The notes below the pieces were generated by a model. It ran no database searches, was not told where the DNA came from, and saw only the letters and a list, made by a program, of their open reading frames with translations. Below are positions 12,101 through 21,127 of a DNA stretch of 64,000 nucleotides, piece by piece (the first letter of the stretch is position 1; every line of letters starts with the position of its first letter). The position numbers and the translations under genes are program-made. Source of the DNA: Glandiceps talaboti (Eukaryota > Hemichordata > Enteropneusta > Spengelidae); assembly GCF_964340395.1 (NCBI RefSeq), contig NC_135553.1, positions 24,400,449 through 24,464,448 on the forward strand, written 5' to 3'.

Positions 12101-13076
12101 AGAGAGGGCGCTATGTACCTGCAAAGATCCAGAGAGGGCGCTATGTACCTGCAAGGATCCAGAGAGGGTGCTATGTACCTGCAAAGATCCAGAGAGGGCA
12201 CTATGTACCTGCAAAGATCCAGAGAAGGCGCTATGTACCTGCAAGGATCCAGAGAGGGCGCTATGTACCTGCAAAGATCCAGAGAGGGCGCTATGTACCT
12301 GCAAGACATCACTCTTATTCTAATATTTATCAGTATATCTCATTTCAAACTAAATTCCTTGTGTTTTTTATATTTATGAAATTCTGTAGGTTCCAGTGGT
12401 TGTTTCCAAGTATGACACCAGAATATGTAGCACAGAAGATAGTCAGTGCTGTAAGGAAAAACCAACAGTTTTTAATGATACCACGTATCATGTATATAAC
12501 AAGTATTTTGAAAAGGTAAAATGAAAAAAAATATTACAACGTATATGAACTTTTGTTCCTGTAGTTGGTTGATCTCGACATCCATGGGAGGTGATTAAAA
12601 TATCAAGTTAATGCTAGAGATAACATCCCAGGTCAGAGATGAGTAGTTTCAAAACTATCATATCTGGCTGAATGTAGAAAAATATTGAAGAATATACTTG
12701 CCCAAATTAAGAAAAATAATCTGTAAAATGATGATTTTGAAAAATTTTGATTCATAGTTTTATATTTTTCACACACCGCAGAACCAATGTCATGGATGTG
12801 CTAAGTCATGACGTAGAACAACCTGGGTACAAATTCCATATTTTCTCTTTGAACATGTACATCTTTGCTTGCACACAGTGTAATAATACAAAGGGTTCAG
12901 TAAGTGGACATTAATGTTTATTGGACCTACGATAGATAGATATCTACTAAAATATCAATGTCTGGTTCATTCACAGTCTGTTACCAACAGGTGCCTGGAA
13001 AGAAATTATGAAGATGACGGGTTCAATAGAGGCTATGCAGACATTTGTAGGCCATGAAGACAAGAAGATCAATTAA
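6114..13076 (+). CDS. DHRS3: DHRS3-type short-chain dehydrogenase (all-trans-retinal reductase), 7 exons
   Basis: Exons: 6114-6314, 7159-7324, 9169-9269, 9810-9926, 10906-11033, 12390-12515, 12977-13076. All are GT-AG with consistent phases and give 312 aa, close to the roughly 302 aa of vertebrate DHRS3. Order: N-terminal hydrophobic anchor (residues about 8-32), NADP-binding TGGGRGIG (46-53), LWGRT, NNAG (124-127), catalytic Ser about 177, Tyr191 and Lys195 in YSASK, then a C-terminal membrane-associated segment. The ITGGGRGIG start, the LWGRT element (basic residue favouring NADPH), FWTTKAFL-like and TTVLP-like blocks point to DHRS3 within the SDR16C group. That enzyme reduces retinal to retinol at ER or lipid-droplet membranes. 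Start 6114 has a good Kozak context (A at -3, G at +4); in-frame ATGs at 6102 and 6111 are alternatives. The introns carry hairpins and a minisatellite. Function is inferred from family. Confidence 0.88.
7611..7746. mobile_element. Small MITE-like inverted repeat in DHRS3 intron 2
   Basis: The left arm tttgcttgatctcttatctt...gggagattatcacact pairs with the right arm agtgtgataatctccc.caagataagacataaagcaaa. The arms are about 38-40 bp and the loop about 60 bp. Just upstream (about 7435-7605) a segment with tctcagacc, gtttaaatgcaccataaacagg and agagatcacttaca is tandemly duplicated. Confidence 0.65.
10197..10614. mobile_element. Fold-back element in DHRS3 intron 4, about 418 bp
   Basis: The left arm contains gaaaggaatagacacaact, gattttcaagataaact and attgataagac. 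The right arm has the reverse complements in order (gtcttatcaat, agtttatcttgaaaatc, agttgtgtctattcctttc). Homology continues inward (acaggaggtcataaaata against acgggaggttgtaaaata), so each arm exceeds 150 bp. No coding capacity. Confidence 0.7.
11861..12305. repeat. 30-bp minisatellite, 14 full units, in DHRS3 intron 5
   Basis: The unit ctatgtacctgcaaRgatcc + agagagggYR starts at 11871 and repeats every 30 bp up to 12290, with a partial unit at each end. Variation is limited to three sites: G/A at position 15 (creating or destroying GGATCC) and the final dinucleotide CG, TG or CA. Because 30 is a multiple of 3, several frames stay open on both strands and mimic repeat proteins. The array ends 85 bp before the exon 6 acceptor. 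Confidence 0.95.
12655..12895. repeat. Dispersed repeat family A, partial copy in DHRS3 intron 6
   Basis: It shares the ordered blocks gaatgtagaaaaatattg, cagaaccaatg, gtcatgacgtagaacaacc, tgggtacaaattccatatttt and a cttgcacacagtgtaata-like tail with copies at 35278-35590, 46620-46990 and 49470-49830. Old interspersed repeat. Confidence 0.5.
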
Positions 13077-15654
13077 TGGGATTCTTCTTTTGGTAGTAAA
13101 CCTGTACTAGCTGTAACTGGGATATTATTTTTAAATCAGACAACCAACAATATTTTCACTGAAAATTGTTGAAATACCAATTATTAGACATTGTACATGT
13201 GAATTGGATGTTTGTTTTATCTATAGGCTGTATAGTGATAACTTAAAATCACGATTCATTGGGGTGCTGATTTTTGGGTGCGGACATAAAAATCCCTGAG
13301 TTTGATTGGATTTATTGCACCATACTAATACAGTGACACAAATACTTTTACCCACAGGTGATTCAGTACTCTTCAAGGTGCATGATGTCACATGTATATC
13401 ATTTTATTTACCTTTTAAGTAAGTCAACACACGTTTCAAAGAGCTTTCCAGTTACAGCTAAGTTTTGAATACATTATCCACTGATACAACAGTACTAAAA
13501 TGTACAAACATTAGGATATGGGTATAGGATTATCTGGGACAATTTTTGTAATTTTCAATTTTTGTATTTGAAACATTTTCAATGTTTTAATAAGTTTTGG
13601 AAAATCGATAACAGAAAGAGGGAAACCATGTGAAGCTGGCACACTTTCTCACACATTATATATCATAGTTTCTACTCCATACAAGTGAATTTTGTGGAAT
13701 ATTGATTACTGTGCAATTGTATAAAAGGTTTGCAGTTCATTTTGTCTGTTTATAGACATGGCAGAAATGGTAAAGTATTTTATTAAGGGAGGGTGGGTGG
13801 TATTTTTTATCAGTGATTGAATTGTTATCCAGGGATTTATCTGTCAATTGACAGAGTACCGATATGTCTACTTTAAATCTGACCCACTGAAACTAAAAAT
13901 CATATTCTGCTCCATTAACAAGTCTTCCTAAGAGCAGTGGTATGTGCTTCACTAGTCCCTGTGTTCATTGCATACGTACACAGGTAACTCACATCTGGTG
14001 CTCATTGCTGAGACGAAAAATACCGTAAAGGCTTGTGGTGACAAACACATTTCCATGGTAATTCAATATGGTGGATCAAAGATGGTGATTACTAGTTACC
14101 CGCGGTCTCGCACTAACTGATAGGTCACATGTTAATGCAGGGACCTGTGAGTGGTATGTGATTATCATCTGATCTTACTGAGTCTGATTTTCACACAAAA
14201 GAGAAATAAAAAAAGTGTAGTGGTGGAATAAATATTGATATTAGACTCCATTAGCTATAGATAAAAGTTAAAAGATAAAAGTTACCTTTTTGGAATCTAC
14301 GGTAACCACAGTTTGATAGCAACTATATGTATGTATCCTTATAAATACATTCATTAGATCAGTAAAACATTGTAATAATTAGTTCTTGTAACATGACCAA
14401 GGGTTTTAACTACTTTTAATTAGTTACAGTTCTCCTGTTCAGTTTGACAGGCTTTGTCAAACTATCCGTTTGCTGGCTTTACTGCTAGACATATATGTAG
14501 TTTTTGTCTGAATCACTTGGACATCATCAGAGTAACAATGTCTAATTCATTGAGACAGAAGTTACATGTAAGTAGTAGCCTTGAACTAAATTCCAAAAAG
14601 GTAACTTTATTGTTTACTATGTTTTGCACAAAAAAAGCTGTTTCCAAGATACAACACTTGGTTTGTTAATCGTAACTTTAACATATCTAGTGATTTTGAG
14701 TTGAAAAAGATGAATCACAGGTTATTCTAAACATTTAGCTCTTTTTAGAAGTTTGAATATAATGATATCACACATGTATTATTTTGTGTTATGTAAGGCT
14801 CCATCAGTTCAATACTTAGTTTGCTATCCTTGAATATTCTAAAACCTACCAGGCAGACAGGGGAATAAACAAACACAATAGAAAAAAAAATCATAAATGC
14901 TAGCATGTCATGTGAAATTCACTTTTCTGTTGATTGATTGTTTCTACTACACTGGTGAAATGTAAATGTCAAAGTTCAAAATTTGATATTTTTAGCAACT
15001 ACATGTATTTGATTTATGTGTAGTTATTCTAGAGATATTTGAATGATCTTTTATACAATAGTATAAAATACGGTCTTTCGCAGAAATTTTGAGCAAAATG
15101 AAATTTTTTTTCTTCTAAATCTACCGTCAAACCTACCCACATGTGGACAGCAAACAAAGAATTTAGTTGATGGCAGCTATTAAAGTGTTATTTCTTCTAT
15201 CTCTGACAATAATATAGTCTTGCTGCTAGACCCCTTGGGCTTTTCTGCTCACAGAGTGTTGAGAAGAAAGCCTGAGGTCTAGCAGCTAGACAAGACTAAC
15301 AATAATAGTGTTACTTGTATGGAATACTTCGGAAGAAAGAAAATGTCTAAATACTGTTCATCTTGTCAAGATGCCCGAAATTTAGTTTATTAGTGGTGTC
15401 AAATACAGACAAATGGTTTTTTTGTCACTTTTTAAGCAAATGATTTTATCATGTAGTTGCAATAGAAAACATATGATTTATTTACATTGAAATGATCTAC
15501 TATTTGATGGTAGAATTATTCTCTTTTATCTGTACTTATTGTGTACATCTTAGTAGTGGCATATCTTGCAGACTCTTAAAACAGTTATTACTGTCTTAGC
15601 AACAAACAATGCAAACAGCAACATTACCAATTGACATCTGAACTCTATACTGGA
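13077..15654. other. Non-coding sequence downstream of DHRS3
   Basis: This contains the DHRS3 3' UTR of undetermined length. It also has blocks repeated from 8660-8960 (attgcaccatac, gtgattcagtactcttcaaggt, cagttacagcta), suggesting another diverged dispersed repeat. A short open frame at 14454-14669 has no recognisable domain. The stretch 15215-15295 contains an imperfect hairpin (gctgctagacccc...ggtctagcagctag). Confidence 0.35.
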
Positions 15655-17010
15655 TTTATATCATGACCTAAATCATTTAATGACCTGAAGGCATGGCATG
15701 CATGTAATGACCAGGAGACGAGTGTGAAGCTACCATCATATTCATATTCATATTCACTTTCAAAAGTTGACCTCTAGCTCAATGTGAATATGATGATAGC
15801 TTCACACGTTCATTATCAGATTCGAAGTCTTCCGAATAGGTACGAACAAGCGTTCGGGCCGCGGCAAATCACATAAATCCTTCATTGGCAGGTTGAAATC
15901 ATGTGATTGTAGTTACTTTTCACTTGATTTACGTGGATTTGCCAGAGTATCCAATTTGCACCATGGATTATTGTTGTCATATAAAAAACTAATTTGGATG
16001 TTTAGTATGCCTTTCCCATATCTTTGAAAATGAAATATCAATATTTGGGTGTACAAAATACCTGTATGAGTAATGTAATAAAATACGGCTTGGCTGGGTG
16101 TGTTTTGATTTCCCGCAGTGTCGCTATCTTTGAAACCCTACTTAACACTTACACTGGTGAAATTTACACAAAATAGTGTTGTCAAGACCACAATTATCAC
16201 AATGTATGTAGCTCCCTTGATCGGGGAGGGTCAACGCAATCGATTGTAAAAATTATGGTCCATGACAACAATAATTCATGGTGCAAATTGGATACTCTGG
16301 CAAAAATAAGAAGAAAGCATGCAAATCCACGCAAATCAAGTGAAAAGTAATTACAGTCACATGATTTCAACCTGCCAATGAAGGATATGTGATTTACCGA
16401 ACGCGTGTTCGTACCCATTCGGAAGACTTCGAATCTGATGATGAACGTGTGAAGCTATCATCATATTCACATTGAGCTAGAGGTCAACTTTTGAAAGTGA
16501 AGATGAATATGAATATGATGGTAGCTTCACACTCGTGACCAGGAGAGGAGTTATCTGAATCATTTAATGACCTTTAAAGAGGTCTTTAGAACATGGAATA
16601 GCCTTTGAAGGAGTCTTTAAAATGATATAATAACCTGTAGTGTAAAGAAAGTAATTGAGATAAAACTCAGACCACTATTTAGTGGTCTGAAGATAAAACA
16701 ATGACCTGTAAAGGGGGGAGGGGAGTCATTAACATGGTATAATGACCTGTGAAAGGAGTATTATAATGACCTGAAATATTATGTAATAGGCATCCTATGA
16801 AGGGTCATCATAAATTATTAGAAACCTGGTAAATAGTCATTAAAATCATTATGACCTGTAAAGAGTTAGTGGATCAATATAATAACATGTGAAGTGACTC
16901 CTTCACAACATGTAGTGAGCTGTAAAAGAATCACTGAATAAATGTTATAATGACCTCCAGTAAAGTGGTCATTAAGATTTATTAAAGACCTTTCAAGGAG
17001 TGTTTACTAC
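15655..17010. repeat. Degenerate satellite built on ATAATGACCTGTAAAG-like units, split by an insertion
   Basis: Loose repeats of taatgacct.t.aagga..tcatta-like sequence occupy 15655-15718 and resume at 16536-17010. The central 817 bp is a separate fold-back element. Units are poorly conserved and vary in spacing, so the array is old. Confidence 0.55.
15719..16535. mobile_element. 817-bp fold-back element with 11-bp target site duplication
   Basis: Termini are CGAGTGTGAAGCTACC and GGTAGCTTCACACTCG. Arms of roughly 270-300 bp pair through gacctctagctcaatgtgaa, gacttcgaa, aaatca.at..cttcattgg, aatccacg.aaatcaagtg and tgaattattgttgt-like blocks. The element is flanked on both sides by TGACCAGGAGA (15708-15718 and 16536-16546). 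Each arm's outer 90 bp is itself palindromic. No transposase is encoded, so it is a non-autonomous element; a 9-11 bp duplication would suit a MULE- or fold-back-type mechanism. Confidence 0.85.
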
Positions 17011-17709
17011 ACTTAATTGTACTTGTATACGATGTGTGGGAGAATGACACTGATGTGATCATGTGCATTATGAAGATTGTTGGTACAACTTTTACCTTTA
17101 ATGAGTATTTTGAATAATGAACGATATTCAGTATAGTTAAACAGTATCATGCACTCTTATAATTTGGCACATACATTAACCTAAGAAAGCACACTTGTCC
17201 AAAAAAAGCCTGTTACCGTACTTTTTAAAGTTTAATTTGCATAATTAGTGATTCCCTTACGGGAGGAATTCAGTTTAAATCTGGTTGATTGTATCAAATA
17301 CCATGAGTGAACAGTAACCTTCATCGTGCTGTAACTGCATGTAATGTGTGTCCCATGTTGTGTACTGAAATGCTCTGAAGAATGATGTACATGTTTCCAA
17401 TGATGTACATGTTTCCAATTCAAAATAAACATGTACAAAGAAAACAAAAATAGCGCCAAAAGTAATCTATGCCCTTAAATAACAATATTTCAAAACATTC
17501 AATGGGTGTAGAGTATTCTAGTAAGACCATGTATACTTTACATATTCTTGGTAATATGTCAAAAATATTCATGTGTGTGGGGGTCATTTTGGAAAACTTG
17601 GTAAGTAATACTTTGCAAGTATTGCCCCTCAATGGTTGAAGATGAATATCATTTTATTATTCACTGCCCACAACACAAAAATGAGAGAGAGGTTTTATTT
17701 TCTTTGATA

Positions 17710-17983
17710 TAATAATAATCTTTATTTATACTGGATAGTTCTTTAAGCATTTAAACACTTGTCTCCCAAGAAGTCCAGTGAGGGCCATCCCTCATGGGTT
17801 CAGTGTTAATGCAGGAGGAAACCGGAGTACCCGGGGAAAACCTGCGTTGTTCGGTAGAGTCAAACTGAACGACACTCTTCGTACTTACAGCGTGGTAAAT
17901 TTAATCGAACCCTGAATGGGGTTCGAACCCCGACCGCAGTGGTAAGAGGCAAGTGGTTTAACCACTTGGCCACCGACAACCCT
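17710..17983 (-). mobile_element. tRNA-derived SINE, near full length
   Basis: On the minus strand the 5' head has an A box (TGGCCAAGTGG, plus positions 17962-17972) and a B box (GGTTCGAACCC, 17918-17928) at tRNA-like spacing. A body with ggttttccccgggtactccg and tttcctcctgcattaacac follows, then a tail of ataaagattattattat at 17710. A second, 5'-truncated copy lies at 32840-33085. The head resembles a tRNA-Leu/Ser-type gene. The body recalls the conserved central domains of animal SINEs, but I cannot assign the family. Confidence 0.85.
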
Positions 17984-19204
17984 ATCTTTGAAATGTGCTT
18001 ATTTTAATACTTTAAACAGTCAAGAGAAATTTTTGTATATTCTAAGTTCAGATGATAAACTTCCTTTTGCCAAATTCCTTTTAGATACATCTTGAAAGAT
18101 ATCCTCAGCAGACAATTAATGTGTATTGTATTTTTGTCTTGTATTGTATTGTGTTGTGTTTACTATACCATGCTTTCCACAGCATGTTGTTAAGTAATAA
18201 AGAATTGGTTAATTGGTCTTCTTGGGGGGGGGTCACTCTGGTTTTGTTCATCGGAGCTGGGGGGGGGGGGGTTAGTTTGTTGTTTGAACCCATCCTGTGC
18301 TAGTTAGGGATACATTATTTGATATCTGGGAGGGGGCTTTTCGAGAAAAATATTGTAATGGGCCAAAAGTGAAAAAAATTGCTAACAAACTATAGACAGA
18401 GAAAAAATATGCTTCCAGGGTATGAACTAACAAAAATTGTTACGATGCAAGACTGGAAACAAGGTGAAAATGTCAGGTGCATGTGTCTCCATAGGTGACT
18501 ACACCACCTAAACTTTTCATGATTGTTGTCAAAGGTTTAGACCAACTGTTGCCATGACAAATGCAGAAAATCAACAAAACAGTTGTATACCATCAAATCA
18601 AATTACTGACCAGACCTTGAATCCTGTAATTTTCCATAATGATGAAATATTTTTGGGAATAAAAAATTGCTTATTATTTGCTCTTGGGGAAAAAAGTTGA
18701 TGTCAGGGGTGGCCACAAAAATTGTTGTTGAGTCCTCCAGCCCCTCACCCCAGATATGTATAAAATAGTTTACCCCTTCATGTAGACCAGATGTAAGAGT
18801 GCCTCTCATAAGTGACAGTTTAGCAAATGAAGATTGCTTGATTTGACTCAGAGATATGGAGGACTGGTATTAAAAAGGTGAATCATCCAGAGGGAATAAA
18901 ATAGAGTGATAATGCAAAGAATATTTATAAATATTTGACATGTGTCAAATACAGAAATATAAAATGTTCTATGGTTTTAAATAATTAATGATAGTGTGCA
19001 GTTGTGTAATTACCTAAGTCTAGTAAATTCATATTTTTGCAGTTACTATTACAAAAAACAAACAAACATGCAAGCAAACAAACAAACAAACAAACAAAAA
19101 CAAGTCAACAAAAATCAGTTCTTGTACTTACCATAACATTATTATATGTGGCAATTTTCATAAGAATTGGAGCAGTAGTTTTTTAGATGTTGTGTTCACC
19201 AACA

Positions 19205-19207
19205 CAT

Positions 19208-19246
<39 letters not shown>
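19205..19246. repeat. (CA)n microsatellite
   Basis: About 20 CA units run up to 19245, followed by a short ggacggacgtacggacgt stretch. Confidence 0.9.
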
Positions 19247-19248
<2 letters not shown>

Positions 19249-19772
19249 CTGACGGACGTACGGACGTACTACGGACAGACAAAAGCATTACATGTACACC
19301 ACTTCGGAAGGTAAACACTAATACAATGAACTTTGCATGACCTTGCCTTATGTAAGGCGTACTGAGGGCCCGTCCATTTAGTATGAGTCTGGGCCATGGG
19401 TATAGTGTAAACATTTTCTAAAGCGCCATCCTCGAGAGTTAATCGAATGATTCTGAATCAAAAATACAGTGCACTCCAGTAGTATGGTAACTTTTGCCAA
19501 AATAGATTAAACGTGATAATTTCATACTGGTGCTTAGATATGCTGACGAACGCAGAGTTGCCAATTATGTGATGGACCCACCCTTTTTATAATGGACGTA
19601 CCCTTACAGCACACGGTACACGCTGTTGTTGCTGATAAGAAGCACTCTCACTTCGTTGTCTGTGACCAAAGTTTAAACTCTCGAGACATAGAAACACGAA
19701 AGTGCTTGAACTTTTACATCGTGCAAACCATTCCCCGATAATTTGGTGAGTATAAGAAACATCACTTTTCGT

Positions 19773-19857
19773 AGCTCTGGAAAGATGCGCCCGAGAACTC
19801 CAACAGCTCTCCGTCCGTCCCTTTCCGTGTTGGAGTTGAGCGCATATTTCCAGAGCT
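19773..19857. repeat. GC-richer inverted repeat (hairpin)
   Basis: Left arm agctctggaaagatgcgc..gagaactccaac pairs with right arm gttggagttgagcgcatatttccagagct around a loop rich in ccgtccgtccc. The sequence is more GC- and CpG-rich than its surroundings. Function unknown. Confidence 0.55.
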
Positions 19858-20674
19858 GAACTTGTCGCAGCAAGGAGTACTTTTATATTGCAGTGACTGA
19901 AATGGAGGTAGGAAGGACCTACCTCCATGATAATATAGAAGATTTGTCGTGGCGTTGTAGTGTGCTTTGGACTATTTTTGTCCAAAAGTAATGAAAACTT
20001 TTAACACACACACTGTCACTTTACAAATTCAGTTTTATGAATGTTACAACCATTTCTTGTATATTTTCAGTGTTTGTGACGCTGTGAATTGATGGTTACC
20101 TATCCACCTAACAAGTAACATCCATGTTTTTCCCCTAGTGTTACTAATTCTAACTGTAGTGTTCCATCTTGACTATATAACCATGGTATTTAACAATAAA
20201 TTGCAAAAGACTGATAAATGTGTAAAAATGTTTGTTATTATACGTACAGTAACAAATTTTTTACACATTTTTTTAGCCATTTTGCAATATATTGAGTTAC
20301 AAACACAGACTTGGTCAATTTTGATTCCCATTGATTGGTCAAGAAGGAAGCCATGATAAAATTGTTTTATAAATTAAAAATCCAAAATAAATACCCAATC
20401 CTCATCCATATGACCACTTTAAGTGAAGGATGTATTAAAAGAACCTTACTAAATTTGAACAAGTGTTGATCACATCACAATCCGTCTATATGATTGTGTT
20501 GATGCTAAACTTATGAATAAAGCATGTACTTCTGAGCAGGTAAAAGAGGTATGTCAAAGACCCCATATCCAGAATAGAAGCCAACCAATCATGCCATTAT
20601 CATGGAATGAGAGCCTAGATCACAAATTACATTCTATCATCTAGTAGTATTATGGAAAATATGCTATCTGCAAA

Positions 20675-20954
20675 CTTAGATAGACAGAAACTAATGTGGT
20701 AGATTCCATAAGTGGGTGATAGTATAGTGCCTTGGCTTGCATGGTCATGATGTGGATATAATCACATCTAATCAAGATAGATATACTGAATAAGGTTAAA
20801 TGTGTGTTCCCTTGAGAAAAACTTGCAATCAGAAATACCACCCTACTGTGAGTGCATGTAATTACATCAATGTCCATGGATAGCTGAATTTATGTATATA
20901 ATTTATCATCATGTAGCAATAATGTATCATTTGTATAGTTTGTGTCTATGGTAG
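20675..20954. mobile_element. MITE family D, copy 1 (280 bp)
   Basis: Terminal inverted repeats: cttagatagacagaaacta on the left and tagtttgtgtctatggtag on the right. Internal blocks (gtggtagatt, aagtggg.gat.gtatagtgcc, aataccaccctac, caatgtccat) are shared with copies at 40076-40335 and 47320-47566. Confidence 0.65.
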
Positions 20955-20958
20955 CTTT

Positions 20959-21050
20959 TAGCCTGGAATCCATGCAGATGGAGATTTTAAATTTTAGCTT
21001 GAGGGAGAAAACTAAAATTTATAATTCCCATCCACATGGATTCCAGGCTA
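20959..21050. repeat. Near-perfect 92-bp hairpin just upstream of the HEBP-like start
   Basis: Two 39-base arms (tagcctggaatccatg + agatgg.attttaaattttag and its complement) surround a 14-base loop. The outer 16 bases pair perfectly. It ends 77 bp before the ATG at 21128 and could lie in the promoter or 5' UTR. Confidence 0.75.
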
Positions 21051-21127
21051 CAGCTTCCCTATACAATGTAGTTGATCTGCAATTGTTGTATTTCTGTTCT
21101 GCATTTCAGATTGTACAGTACACAACA

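Larger units (their letters stand above)
17984..20674. other. Intergenic stretch without supportable genes
   Basis: Contains G-runs at about 18225-18270, an (acaa)n tract at 19053-19100, a CA microsatellite at 19205-19246 and a perfect short palindrome (tggaggtagg/cctacctcca, 19902-19926). Open frames here (for example minus strand 19587-19985) show no recognisable domain or splice support. Confidence 0.35.

Noticed and set aside
11690-12379. Repeat-protein frames on both strands (CKDPERAL, LQVHSALSGS and similar) over the 30-bp array
   Set aside because: All come from a 30-bp minisatellite that keeps several frames open at once; it lies between DHRS3 exons 5 and 6.
17905-17985. Possible tRNA gene (A and B boxes on the minus strand)
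   Set aside because: The boxes belong to a SINE head: the B box continues into a SINE body and a (TTA)n tail, and no full cloverleaf acceptor stem is seen.
19587-19985. 132-codon minus-strand frame in a CpG-richer patch
   Set aside because: No recognisable domain, it overlaps inverted repeats, and no splice partners were found.
20942-21127. N-terminal extension of the HEBP-like frame
   Set aside because: It translates the MITE end and the 92-bp hairpin; the signal peptide begins at 21128.
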